From: Eutreptiella sp. 'Long Island Sound 2002' | Taxonomy: Eukaryota > Euglenozoa > Euglenophyceae > Eutreptiales > Eutreptiaceae | Reading direction: 5' to 3' | NCBI GenBank assembly: GCA_964036045.1 | Contig: OZ038379.1 | Span: 73,179,992 to 73,243,991 of the forward strand | Length of the DNA stretch: 64,000 bases | In this document: piece after piece, positions 17,748 through 30,093 of the stretch | Numbering within the stretch: position 1 is the first letter of the stretch | Layout of the letters: every line of letters begins with the position of its first letter | The notes under the pieces: model-generated | Told to the model about the DNA's origin: nothing | Databases searched by the model: none | What the model saw: only the letters and a program-made list of their open reading frames with translations | Translations under genes and position numbers: made by a program

Positions 17748-19486
17748 ATCTTTTTATCTCGGCAATTTGCTCCAGTTTGCGAAGCCTTTTCTTTGCCTTC
17801 GCCCACCCCCCACTGGAGCCAAAGCTCGAGGGGGTGGATCACACACGGGCGCCCCCTGAGTCCGAGCGCCGCGTTAGAGGGAGATCTAGTAACAACGGGC
17901 GCCACAATCGCCCGAAATACAAGGGGGCGGGCAAGGAGTTCCTCCTTTTCGGCCGCCATAATGTCCCGCGCATTCCGTCCGCTTGGGCAGTCCCATGTAT
18001 GGACACATCACCCAACGCCGGGTTAGCAGGGTAAGCCCAACGGGACAAGAAATAACCCACGAGGTTTACGGGCCCAGGGGTGTAAACGACATGGAGGTCA
18101 AATTTGAAGAACAATTCATGCTAGCGTGCTTGGCGTGGAGAGAGACCCCTCACGGTTTTAAGGTCCTCCGTAGCCCAATTTTGAAAGCTACAGTGGTCCG
18201 TAGAAAACTCCACTCGCTTGTTCCCCACCAAATCTTGCCAGTTGAGAAGTGCCGCCACTATGGCGTAGCACTCTTTTCCCCGCGGGCTGCAATTCAATTG
18301 GCTGCCTGACAACTTACGGTGAAAAAGGCAAGGGGCTGAAGAGCACCATCCGGATCTTTCTGTCATAGGGCCGCCCCCACCGCCCAATTACTAGCGTCAG
18401 GGGTGAAGAACATGTCTTTATCGCGATCTGCTCGTTGGAGGGGAACAATATCCATGATAGCACGTTTCAGCTTCAAAAAGGCCTCATTCGCCGAAGCATT
18501 CCATGTTAGGCCTATTTTCTTCCTGTTCTTATGCTTAGGCAAACTTTTCAACATCTTAATCAAAGGGGTAGCTCTGGAGGCGTAGTTTTGGACATACACC
18601 GAATAAGAGTTGGCAAGCCCCAAGAACCCCCCGAGCTTCCGAACGTTATCCGGTTTTGTCCAATGCTCAAGCGCCAACATTTTCCCTGGCGCCGGCCGAA
18701 GTGTGCCATTCACCAGCACATGGCCACAAAACTCAACCGCACGTAGAAAGAAATCGGTTTTACTAACCGAAGCAACCAACTCCTCCCTCCGTAGCCTATC
18801 CAACACAGCACGCACGTTGCAGTGCCGGTTGGCCCATAGCTCTTCCTCCGTATCACCGGAGGAATCAATGATAATATCTTCGGTATACACATGTGCACAG
18901 TCCGAACCGTGTAAAACGTGGTCCATGAGCCGTTGAAAAAAGGGGGGCCCATTCTTGATACCCATAGGCATGACACGCAATTGGTATTGCTTACCCGCCA
19001 CACTCATGGCGATCTTAGCCCGGTACTCAGGGTGAAGGGAAATTTGAGGGAACCCTTTAGTCAAGTCCACAATAATGAGAATCTTGTGTTTGGATTGATT
19101 TTCCAATATATTTTCAATGCGGGGGAGGGGGTGCGCGTCCAGCAAGGTAGCCTCATTAGGTTGGTGAAGTCCAGCATGAGGCGCCATTTACCTTTTTCTT
19201 TCTTGCGCACAACGAAACCGTTAGACGCCCATTCAAAGGCAAGACACGGCTCAATCCTACCTTGAGCCAGAAAATCTTCCACTATCTCTTGCTCCGCCGC
19301 GGCACGCTCCCCCACCAATCTTATAGGCTTCACCGACTTGGGTTTAGCGTTCGGGTATAGGGCAAGCTCAGCAAAGCCCAACCGCTCCGTACCACGGACC
19401 TTAGGATGCCTCTGGCCCGGACAGAGACAAACCTGCCCACTAAAACCATCCCGCTCATAGTCCGCGAGGATGCCTTTCCTCATGAG
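17748..19486 (-). pseudogene. Pol of element B, reverse transcriptase and RNase H (degraded)
   Basis: The RT fingers motif WRLMLDF and LRVMPMGIKN with FFQRLMDHVL are clear. The catalytic YxDD box reads HVYTEDIII, so the first catalytic Asp of the pair is Glu. RNase H follows with FTPDASNWAVGAAL, STDHCSFQNWA and VVYTPGPVNL...SRWAYPA. Frame changes occur near 19130, 18380 and 18115. A TAG at 19489-19487 separates it in frame from the methyltransferase-like part. The gene continues across element C into the integrase at 6867. Confidence 0.85.
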
Positions 19487-20639
19487 CTACACCTCCAGAG
19501 ACACAATAGGTTCTTGGGTGGTGACAACGCCATCAACATGAGAGGTCGCCAGCAATCGTTTCGCGCCGCTTGTCTTTCGGTAGCGCTTCACGGTAGTGGT
19601 CCCCCCGCCCAATGACCCTTTTTCAATTTTTGCAATGGGCAAACGCACGCACTCTTGCGTGTCCAAATCTTCCGGATTGGGGTGAAGAGTAACGGGAGTG
19701 AGGAGTTTTTTGTGAGTCCCCTCGTATGTGACGGTGCGCACCGAAACCAAATGATTCAGCACCCTTTTAGCCTCCAACTCCTCCTCCGAGGTTATGCCCG
19801 GCTCGTCATTCGTACCGGGGTTAGGGACCAGTGCTGCCAAAAGGGAGGCCACGTGACATTTAGTGGCTGCCAAATTCTCTTCCGCAGTACCAACGTCAAC
19901 GTATAGAGCCACCGTGGACCAACGCCGTTGAGGGAGGGGTGTGAGGTGCTCATCTTGATAGAGACGGGTCTTAGTCTCCGGCCCAGGAAAATGGGATCCT
20001 TGCAAAGTAAATTCCATAAGGGGTTTCCACCACTCCCTATGTTTCCACTTCAGCCTTACGACGATGGCTCGTAGTTTCTGTTGCCGAATTTTGCGGACAC
20101 AATCGGAAAACCGATGATAGGGAGGGCACATCCAATACAATTTCGATCGGCCCGCGGGAGTGGGAATGAAATCATCGAGCGGCGAAACCCAACGGGTAGA
20201 CTGAGGCATACCCAGGACCCTATTGAAGGCGTCCAAATCGGGGTTTTTGCCAAATTAATTTTTAACACGCGCGGCCCAATACGGCGTGAGGCCATAGTCA
20301 GACTCCTTCCACATGGTCCCATCACGCCGTGTAGGTAGAACATCACGGGGAAGGGTTTTGGAGTCAAGTTCAAAAACCTCCAACGCAGAAGCCCGATCCG
20401 GCAGGGGGGCCAGGGAGGAAGCGGTCAAGGCATAGGATATGAGTTTTTCAGCCTCAACACGGTTAGGCGGTTCGCCACCAGGGGCCGTAACCACAATTGC
20501 CGGGACCGGTCGCATCGGAGTGACCGCTCCAATGATTGGAAGCATTATGCCGCACACAGACTGACGTGACACTTTGCCATGAACGGGTTGGACCAAAAAT
20601 GGTTTGCCGGTTCGTGGAGCTTCACGGAAGTCTTCAATC
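19487..20639 (-). pseudogene. Pol of element B, protease end and methyltransferase-like domain
   Basis: The 20236-19487 frame encodes DAFNRVLGMPQSTRWVSPLD, then LYWMCPPYHRFSDCVRKI (CPPY in place of NPPF), RAIVVRLKWKHREWW and PLPQRRWSTVALYVD. These align with WINPPFHLIQQVIHKI, AILVVPLW and PLPQRPWSSLAFLVD of element C, so the domain is homologous and sits at the same place between protease and RT. Upstream (20639-20237) matches element A positions 1-430, with a TAA near 20255. This fold is known from DIRS-type retroelements and phage Dam-like enzymes. Activity is not implied. Confidence 0.75.
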
Positions 20640-20648
20640 CAAAAACGG

Positions 20649-22490
20649 GGCTGCCCCCACAGCGCGCAAAGCCAGCTCGCAAGAGCGCGCGCTGTCGGGT
20701 AGGTGACGGGTCCTCACGCCCGCACCCCCCGCACCCACAGCCAGTGGGTAGCGGGCCCCGGTCGCGGACCCCAAAGGACGGGTGGTCGGGGGTTGGAGAG
20801 CGCCTGACCTCGGGCACCAAACAGCCAGGCAAGAGGCGCCCCCCCCCCGGGTGCCCTCGAGCCGCCCGCACAGCGGGCAAAGCCAGCACGCATGAGCGCG
20901 GGCTGTGGGGTTAGTGACGGGTCCTCACGCCCGCACCCCCCGCACCCGCAGCCGGTGGGTAGTGGGCCCCGGCCGCACGCCCCAGAGGATGGGCGGTCGG
21001 GGGTGGGACAGCGCCCGACCCCGGACGCCCCACAGCCAGGCAAGAGGCGCCTCCCTCGGGTGCCCTCGAGCTGCCCCCACAGCGCGCAAAGCCAGCTCGC
21101 ATAAGCGCGCGCTGTGGGGTTGGTGATGGGTCCCCACGCGCGCAGCCCCCGGACCCACAGCCAGTGGGTGGTGGGCCCCGGCCGCACGCCCCAAAGGACG
21201 GGCGGTCGGGGGTGGGAGAGCGCCCGACCCCGGACGCCCCACACCCAGGCAAGAGGCGCCCCCCCCGGGCGCCCTCTTGCCGCTCCCACAGCGCGCAAAG
21301 CCAGCTCGCAAGAGCGCGCGCTGTGGGGTTGGTGACGGATCCACACCCCCGCACCCCCCGCACCAACAGCCAGTGGGTGGTGGGCCCCGGCCGCACGCCC
21401 GAAAAGACGGGCAGTCAGGGGTGGGAGAGCGCCCGACCCCGGACGCCCCAGACCAAGGCAAGAGGCGCCCCCCCCGGGCGCCCTCGTGCCGCCGCCACAG
21501 CGCGAAAAGCCAGCTCGCAAGAGCGCGCGCTGTGGGGTTGGTGACGGGTCCACACACCCGCACCCCCCGCACCCACAGCCCCGGCCGCACCCCCCAAGGG
21601 CTCGCCCAAAGGAGGGCACACAACCCCAGCCAGGCAAGGCGGGAACGGGACCGGGCCGCCCCCCCCACCAAGCAAGCCAGACAGTGCAGGGGACCGAGGC
21701 AGAACACGCGGAGGGGCACGAACCGCGTGGAACGGCCCTACCAGCGCCCAGCATCGGAACCCCGCGAGGTGCGCGCGCCACACCGACCCAGGTAGGGGGT
21801 TGGGCGCGAACGCCGCCAGAGCGCGATTGCGCGCACACGCCAAGGACACGCGGGGAGGACCAGAAGGGCAACCGGACCGAGCCGGCGGAACGCACAGACC
21901 GCATGGAATGGCGTATCAGCGAGCGAGGATACGGAACACCCGGACGGGACGGCCCGCCACACACAGCGCGGGAAACGCAGGGCAAGAAGGGGGAAACGGG
22001 GAAGACACAAAACCCGGCACCGGCTCCAACCCCCCCGACCCGGCCGCGAGCGCCGCGCACACACGACCAGGGCACTGCACCCGCCAAGGCTGTAGTGGCG
22101 CACCGCGCCACGCACCAGCCCCACGGCTAGGCAGCCTCCGCACCAGCCCACCGGGGTCCCACTGGCGACAAGCCAGTAGCACGGGCCCCGCGGCACCGGC
22201 ACCCCGGGCAACCACGCATTAGGGGGGCAACGCTGTGGGTAAGCGCCTGCAGCTACGGCTGCTAAGCGATGCACTGACCGGGGAGTGGCGAAATGGGGAG
22301 GCCGGGGAGGGACAGGGCTCCGAGCCCCGTGAACCCGGGGGACTCCGCCACCAGGCAGGAGGTGTGTCATGAAGGGCCCCCCACTAGGACCCGGTGGGGA
22401 GGATATCACCTGGCCCGACCAGTTGGCCCCCCGGGGCAGAAAGGCCTCTAGTACCCGCAAAATCAAACCTCAAATCTCAAACCTCAAACT
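20649..22490 (+). mobile_element. GC-rich non-autonomous retroposon-like insertion in element B
   Basis: Compared with element A, B is interrupted exactly within TCCAAAAACGG. The 9-bp CAAAAACGG occurs at 20640-20648 and again at 22491-22499, a target-site duplication. The insert has a 209-bp tandem array at its left, a GC-rich body (21590-22460) and a short degenerate (CAAACCT/CAAATCT) tail (22463-22490). A TSD plus a simple-repeat tail fits target-primed retroposition. Open frames exist on both strands but follow from the skewed composition, and no reverse transcriptase or endonuclease motif is present. Confidence 0.7.
20651..21590 (+). repeat. 209-bp tandem array (about 4.5 copies)
   Basis: The landmark CGCAAAGCCAGCTCGCA recurs at about 20664, 20874, 21082, 21292 and 21501, a spacing of ~209 bp. 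Each unit carries an internal inverted pair (AGCGCGC ... GCGCGCT). It forms the head of the retroposon-like insertion 20649-22490. Confidence 0.85.
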
Positions 22491-22499
22491 CAAAAACGG

Positions 22500-23014
22500 A
22501 GGTGCACTGGATGGTGAGAGTATAAACAATTGAAACGGGCAAAATGGCACACACAATGTTCATAACCCATGGGTGCCGTAAAATCGTATCCCAAGGGAAA
22601 TTGGGGACAAGGTATGGGGACCCGCCATATTGGGCAACACGAGGAAGTGAAACACTACCATCCGCAACCCCCGTAAATTCAATTTCAACGTCTATTTGCT
22701 CGTCCCCTTCCCGGCAAAGGCGTCTCGTTATCGGCTTGAGTAGGCACCTCCGTTGGGGGGATTCATATTTTTCGGGGATTCAGTCTCACAAAACTTTGAG
22801 GTTAGCTAAAGCGACCCCTTGGCACCCAAAATCCACCGAAACACGGAGAGCCTTAAGTTCTCCATTGGGCAAAACAGCTTGAGCGGGAAAATTCGGTTTG
22901 AACCTCACTAGTCACGATATTCCCCTTCATGACTCTCGAAGGAACGAGAGCCACCGTAGTGTCAAAGGGGTGCCCGACAGTTTCTTCTTTCGGGGCGGGC
23001 TCCTTGGGGCACTC
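22500..23014 (-). pseudogene. Pol of element B, protease N-terminal part
   Basis: This is homologous to 431-950 of element A. It keeps the retropepsin-like active site VDFGCQGVALAN, whereas element A has Asn at the Asp position. A TGA follows near 22790. It directly follows the gag-pol UAG at 23017-23015 in the same frame, with the GTGCCC/GGGCAC stem conserved. Confidence 0.75.
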
Positions 23015-24361
23015 CTACCAGCGCCCGTGCCCGTACGGCGCTCCTTTTCCCCCTTTATTGCCCCCACCGCCCTTACTGCCACCACCACCCTTATCGCCAC
23101 CAGCACCTTAAGGTTTACCACCCTTAGACTTACCCCCTTTGACGGCCCAATCGTGTTTCTGAGAAACTGCCCAACGGGAAACATTGCATGGAGAATTGGG
23201 TCTACACACCCCAAGGGTGCTATTGGTGATACCCCAATGAATACCGTAGTCCATATCCGTTTGTTTACGTTCCTTCCAATGTTTGGAGCACAGAACCCAA
23301 ACGGGTTGATTGTAAGGTGGCGGTTTGGACCCGGGGTTGGCAGTTTTTCTCGCCGGGGGTTTAGGGTAACCCACGGCGTTGACGGAGGTGTCAGTGGGTT
23401 GAGGGGTGTTCAGGTCGGCCGTAGCATCCGCATTAACCGCATTCACCGCGGTTTCATGGGGAGAAGAATGATGGCTGTAGGTCACCGTCGTCTTGTCTCC
23501 TCGATTGAGACGATCGAGAGCTTCTCTCTCCGAGACGTCTTTGTGGGCCAGGGCATAGATACGAAACGAGGCCTAAGTTGCTCCACTTTCATAGTGTAGC
23601 CTTTTCTTTGAGGTGTGTTGTTGAGCTGCAAGACCCATTCCTGTAGATATGGGTCCTTGCAATCCACTATCACCCCCGGCCCCGAATAGGAAACAATCTC
23701 AGGAACTGTGGTGCAACGTTGAGCGCTATACTTCCTGAGTTCCGTTTCAAATGCGGCGCGACCCGGCGAAGGGTCAACCACATAACTGCCCTGCCTGTTC
23801 TTGGCCTCCTTTTTCACCACCTTCTCTTTGATCCAAGGGAGCTTGCTCAGGTGCTGCTCCCGGATCAAGTGGGACCGGGTCTCGTTACTCAAAGGCAACA
23901 AACGTTGCCAACGAGTATAGAACTCCTCCAATCAGATGAGGGACACTCCCTCTCCAACCACCCTTCGGCTGAGGGCTCGCCACCGTTCATCGACCCGTGA
24001 GGGGTCATTCTCATGGAAGGGGTGTTCCAAAAATTCCTACAATTCTTTGAGGGTCGGGGCCGTCCGTGTGTGTTGAGTGGCCTCGGCGACTCATGTGTTG
24101 CTGATCCCCTTTAGCCATGGGAACAAGGTGCTCAAGATCATGCGCGCCTCGTTAGCCTTTCCATATGTGGGATCACACCCCCCCAACCATTGTTGTAGCT
24201 CCTCCATCCATTCGTCGCACTTCTCTAGTTGCGCATTAAAATGTGATGGGAGCATATCACTATTCTCCACCGCTTTGGTGTAACTATTTTGCACCATAGG
24301 CATTTGGTACGGGTGGTACGCGTGGGGAGCCATGGTTGGGGTTGCACCTGTGCCACTATCA

Positions 24362-26998
24362 TGATGATGATGATTGCTGCTCACAGCTTGTTCATGGGCT
24401 GTTTCCCCGTTTTGTTTTAATATACAATACTGAATACTATACGGGTGGATACGTACACAGGAGGTTGAGCTATGTAGACAATATGTTAAAAAACCACTGT
24501 GTGTGTGTGTCATGAAGCCAGAGGCATGTGTGTGTGCCGTGTGTGTGTTACTGCACTGCGGTGTGTGTAAAGTGTGTAGTGAAAGCTGAGTGGAGACCTC
24601 CTGTGCAATCATAGTGGGTAAACTCTACAAAGTGTGAAAAGGATGACTGCTGTGTTAGAGGGTCCTCGCGGGCACATGTAATAAAACATACGAAGGACAG
24701 AGTGTAGATGTTTCGAGGTAGTGGCCTGACACTTTTGGAGGTTGTGTGATCCTGTGAGTTCCTGCGGTAACCATGTGCTCCAATTTTGCCCCTTCCAAAG
24801 CGTTTCACCCCTAGGGGAAAACCAACCTTGCAGTCACAGGGTCAAACGTGGGCGCAGCATATGCACAGAGCACCAGGAAAGCGATGTGTGCAGAGTACTA
24901 GCCCTGGAAGGCCACAACGTATCCTGGCAGGCACCAAAGAAGAGATATATGATAAGTGACAGTGATTGGAAAAGATAGGTGGACAGAGAATATGTCCGAG
25001 CAGGTGTGAGCTTACAGGGCCTTAAGGCCTGCTAAATACGGCTGAGTCAGCATTGAAAAGTGACAAGAAGGAGCATGAGTGGAGCCCTAGAGTGACAGCT
25101 GAAAACATTAATGGCACTGATTGGACCGAGAACAGCGTTGGATTCCAGTGGAGGACCAGTGTTGGACATCCAAGTTGCGTGTTGTGCGGCGCTTTTGGTG
25201 TTCAAAGCAGGTGAAGCTGGACGTCTGGTTGATGATCGATGTATGGTTGATGGGAAACGTAGCAGGTGCCGCAGTTACTGCGGCGCATGGAGAGTCCGGT
25301 TTACAGCGTACAAGACGTTGTCCCTCCCAGTGGGTCACCCGGACATCAGTCCGTGGGCGCCACATGTGGTGTAGCCCACAGACGCCAGACCCGACGCCGT
25401 CCCTCATTTGCGCCATCACCAACCTCATACTGGCGCAAACAATGTTCTTCACGCGCCTGGCGACCGCCTATTTGCTGTCATCTCTGTCCAATTACCCACG
25501 CCCACCGTCACTTACAGGCTGCCAAGCATGTCGGTGGACTCCAGCTGAGCCCAGGCCTGCAACAACTTCATACTGGTCGGAGGTCAGCCAAGAACTTCCC
25601 GCTCGCAGCGACTACTATGCCCACCCCAGCTTCTTGGGTGGCTACCAGAGCAATGGGTATGCAAACTCTTACCCCGCTGCAAGCCACTACAATGATCACT
25701 TAGGCCATGAGACTTCGGTCACCTACCAACACAACCCCTACACCTCCGACTTCTGGAGCCCCACACCGGAGCATGAACCCTCTTCAACGCCGCCGTTCTT
25801 TGCGAACTTAGCACAGCGAATCCGCTGCCAGCGCCAATCGTGTACAACAACACGCCGTCTTTGCAAGAGAACGAGCCGCTAGAACCAATACTCCCTTTTA
25901 CTGTTCGCGTACGGCGACCGTCGTTAGTCCAGGCGCCTGTGCAGGGCTGCGACCCGCCACCAGAGGCCATCGTTGATTGAGGAATCACCGTTGTTCCACA
26001 CGCCGCCCGTGCTCCTTCTCCTGGCTCCGACAACAGCGATAACACCGTTCCTGTATTAGAAGACTCGTCTACGGAATCATCTTCTTCACATTTGAACACG
26101 TCCCGTCACCAGTTTACGTCTGCTTTCGTCTCCCATAACATGCTTCAGCCCTTGGCTCGCCAACCGCAGACAACAACTGTCACACCTCTCAATCGCACGA
26201 GTTTCGCCTGTCATTATGAGCCACCACAACGCGGCTTCCAAGCTGTACTGCGCCGAACTCAACAAAAGCCGAGGCGTGTTTTACGCACCACCGCTGCCCC
26301 CGTACCCGTTCATCGCTGTCCGAGCTACCGTGCCTGTGGCAAGCATCCTCGAAATTACAAAGCCAACAAGGGCTCAGCCTTTTGTAGGTCCGCTCCAGCA
26401 TCAAGGGCATGCGTCATCCAACACACAGCGGTACAACCAACAGAATACCCGTGGCATGGCGCAAAGTCAAGCCGCCCTTTCGTCTTCAAACGTCTTAGAG
26501 GGACCTCAACCTCTTCTTCCTCGAGCAACTACGCTTCCGCCCCCAACGGCAAGTTTTGGAGAACTGACGCCAGCACCGATGACAGTGAATCCAGCGCTTC
26601 AAACTCACCGCGACACGGCTTACACGCGTACACCACAACTACGCCCACCACTACCGTCTTCGGGGATTAGGATTGGCTGCACACCGACGAGCCAAATTCA
26701 CAAGAGCCGACGTACTCAGCCCGGCATGGGGACCGCTGTGAGTTCAATACCTCTTCCACGTGCTATAACACAAGCGTAGCCATCGTAAGTGCTCCCCTTT
26801 CTCCCGGCAGGTTCGCAGCACAAGCTTCATGTCTGGGTTCTTCCAGGGTCACTACCACCCTGTATTTTCGTTCAACACAGATCTCCGATAAGCCGACTGC
26901 CAAGGCCTCCACCACCGCCACCCATACGGCATCCGTCCGCAACCCTGATCGCTCCGGGGAGGTCTCTGACCACCCCCACACATATATCCGCCAAGAAT
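24362..26998 (+). mobile_element. 2.6-kb insertion with 15-bp target-site duplication (retroposon-like)
   Basis: Element B gag is interrupted between CCTGTGCCACTATCA (24347-24361) and CCTGTGCAACTATCA (26999-27013), a 15-bp duplication with one mismatch. The left end begins with a TGATGATGATGA run. Long variable duplications with a simple-repeat end are typical of non-LTR retrotransposition; read that way the element is on the minus strand with a (TCA)n tail. On the plus strand ~25440-26990 carries a series of broken frames rich in Pro, Ser, Thr and Tyr (HPSFLGGYQSNGYANSYPAA) that look like decayed coding sequence, perhaps an ORF1-like protein, which would argue for the opposite orientation. 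No RT or endonuclease motif is visible. Confidence 0.65.
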
Positions 26999-27632
26999 CC
27001 TGTGCAACTATCATTGGAGAACCTGTACACGTCTCCGTAGGATGAGAAGGCCTGTACAAAGGTTTCCCGGGGGAAGTGAATACATTTTGCGTAAGGGGAT
27101 TAGATAATCCCCGGGGAAGAGGAGTTGTCCTCGGCACCCGTCCAGGGGGCCGTAGGCTCCGAGGGGTATTCCTCGCTCTTAGGGACCGCCCTCCACTCAG
27201 GGATAGCCGGTTCCTTCTGTTTTTCGGCAGTTCTCCTCCACGAAGTGGGTTCCTAGTAATAGGTGTGTTCGTGGTGTTCCTCCCCCCCCTTCGGCCACCC
27301 CGAGTCCGGACAAGCGTTCAGATGGTAGATGCAATCGCGGGACGGGTGGTCGGAGAAAGGAAGAACACAACCACCACCGGATGAACCGGATGGCGTGCCC
27401 ATGGGCCCCGTAGGCGCCGCCAGCCGAGGCTCAGGAACGGGGGGGGGGCGTCGATGGCAGGGGCGGGACCACCATAACGGGTTCCGTAGGAGTGGTGTAC
27501 CATTGGTCCCACGCATCGTTCCTAGATGCAACGGTGGCATAACGCGTAGCGAGCATCTCCACCGCGCTAGAGCATTTGGCCGTGTTGCTGTTGGACATTT
27601 TAAGATGATCCGCCACACTGGCCGCCACCTCC

Positions 27633-27990
27633 TAGGGCTTGGAACCGGTTTTTCAGGTATTGCCAATAACCGGTACCTGTTTAGCATGGTTGTTTGAAAC
27701 CAATAACCGGTTTCATTTTCTGCACACAATCCAACAACCGGTTTTGTTTTTTTGCTAAACATCCGGTATTGGCAATTAAATCATAAATAGTTACGTGGTT
27801 CTGTATTGTCCAAACCACTTGTACAACTGACAATTGGACGCCCAAATTGTCAATAACCGGTACCTGTTTGGATACATAAGTCCAAACCAATAACCGGTTT
27901 CTAATGTGATGAAAAAACCAATAACCGGTTTGGATTTTTGAAGTGGGCAACAATAACCGTTTTCGATGTCAAAAAAGGTTCCAAGCCTTA
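27633..27990. mobile_element. hAT-type MITE (358 bp) with subterminal AACCGGT repeats
   Basis: It is flanked by the 8-bp duplication CCACCTCC (27625-27632 and 27991-27998), and element A lacks the insert. The terminal inverted repeats are TAGGGCTTGGAACC on the left and GGTTCCAAGCCTTA on the right (13 of 14 match). About nine ATAACCGGT-like repeats fill the interior in both orientations, as expected for hAT transposase subterminal sites. There is no coding capacity. Confidence 0.9.
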
Positions 27991-30093
27991 CCACCTCCCT
28001 AGAATCCCGCTGGGAGCCCTGAACCAGCGCGTCATATTTAGCCAACGTAGACAAGATTTGGGCTATCCGATCCCCGTAGAACTGACTGATGCCAGCGGCA
28101 GCAGATACAGCCTGAGAAAGTTCTTGATGGGACCGCTGCAGCTCTTGATTTTGAGTCCGCAAGTCCTGCGGCTAAGCCATCAAGGAGTGAATGCACGTTT
28201 CATAGTGCACCATACACCTGGGACAGCCACAGGTGCGCTCTAACTCAGCCTCCCCCCGTGATTGAGCGGGACCCCTAGAATGTTGGAACAAGGGACCCCC
28301 ACCCGCACGAGGAGGAGATGACCTGCCACTGCCTCCGCCAGCAGCCCCCCCGGCCACAGGGGGGACCAGAGGGCCCCCCTGCTGGGTAAAACGGGGGCGT
28401 TGGGAGCGCAACAACGGGTGCAGGCGCCCCCCCGCTGGAAGAATGCCCCCCCCCCCGAACCCCCACCACAGGATGTCCGAATCAGGTACGGGATTCCGTT
28501 CACGTGCTCGATGTAAGCCCCCTGGCGGGGTGACAGAGGAGGGGAGATAGGACCAACAGGGTTCGGCTGCGGGGCTGGTGGTGGGGATTCTTCCACCACA
28601 ATATATTGTGGTGATTCATGAACCGCCGTAGGTGGTTTAATCGACGGGTGGGAAGCGTAAAACAGGCTCCGAGCCCGTTGCAACCTCTGGAACCCCCCCC
28701 CAAAATTGGGTAGTACCCGCGGTTGGGGGTCCTCCACAGGAAATTTAGTTGAGGGGGGGGAGACAAAATTGTCTGGGGATGTTGCTGAACCTCCCTCCAC
28801 CGGATTCTCTTCCCCCTAGCACAGATTGTTGACCTTCGGCACTGCCGGGGAATCATCCACTAAGAATGGCTGATCTTTCGTGCCATTCATAGGCACCAGA
28901 AATGTAGCGCTGGCTCGGTCCTTCGTAGGTTCCAGAGATTCCACGACAAGACATTGGCGGTTTTTGAGGCCGCTCATAGGCACCGGGGATTCCTCCACAA
29001 CAATATACTTAGGGCCCGGAGAGTCCTCCACCATGATGTAGTGGGGCGCCGGGGATTCCTCCAGAAGCATGGGGCGATTCCTGGTCCCCGACATGGGTTC
29101 GGGCGGCGCAGGCGATGAGGCAACAGAAATAGGGGAATGATGAAGGGACCTATATTCCAGCAGTCCAATATCCTCTTGCTCATCGTCACTCCCCTGTTCC
29201 AACGGCAGAGCGAACCACCAGTCACACTCATCCTCCTGGATTTGCGCGGGAAATTACTCGATGATCGTAGCATTGAGCCTGGATCCGCTTGGGGGATTAG
29301 GGTATGCCCCCAAGGAAGGCGATTCCTCCACCAGGGAGGGAAACCGCCGCGATCCGCTCATTGGGGTGGGCGACAATTCCACCATATTGGGGCTCTGCCT
29401 GGTCCGATAGGGCCTGCTGGATTAGGGCCACAGCTTCACCAACCGGACCCAGGTGGCCGTTGGGGTCAGGTGAGGGCGGCCCGACTCGACGGTTTTCGGC
29501 GTCGAGTTGGTCAACAATAGGGCTCATGGGCCCTGCCGCAAACAGGTTCTTTCTCACCTGGGGCTCTTGCAACCCCCTAGCGACGGAGGGGTGTCAGAGT
29601 CGTCCACAATGGGGCCCACTGGCGAGGCCATTGTACCTCAGTCGGCAGTACGCGAGGAGGCAGGGTTCGTACGCTCGATCGCCGTAGTAGATGGTTCGAT
29701 TAGTGCCCAACTCTCCGCGCTCATAACGGTTTCCGCCCCTGGAAAAGTCAATTGTGTTCCACTTAGCTCTCTCTGAGGGTGACTGTCATTTCCCCCCCAA
29801 CCAACCCAGGTACACCAGCTGGATCTCCAGGATGGAGGGCCGTGATGGGAACATTCGGGGATTTCCGAGACTTGGGATTGGTAGCCACCTGGGGCTTGGC
29901 CTGTTTTTGCGGCCCCTGCCCGGTCGATGGGGTCAGGGCCGAGGAGGTCCTGGGAGTGGGGACCTTAACACCCTCAGCTATCCCTCCCGGGGAAGAGATT
30001 TTGATCTGAATCTGGTCCACAGTTTTGCCGACCGATCGCTTTCCGCGATGCTAAGCGCCCAACAGAAATGAAAATTTTTCGCCTCTGCTACCA

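Noticed and set aside
20714-22466. Minus-strand ORF of 465 codons and overlapping frames in the GC-rich insert
   Set aside because: Several frames on both strands are open because the sequence is GC-rich and stop-poor, and the apparent repeats follow the 209-bp DNA unit.
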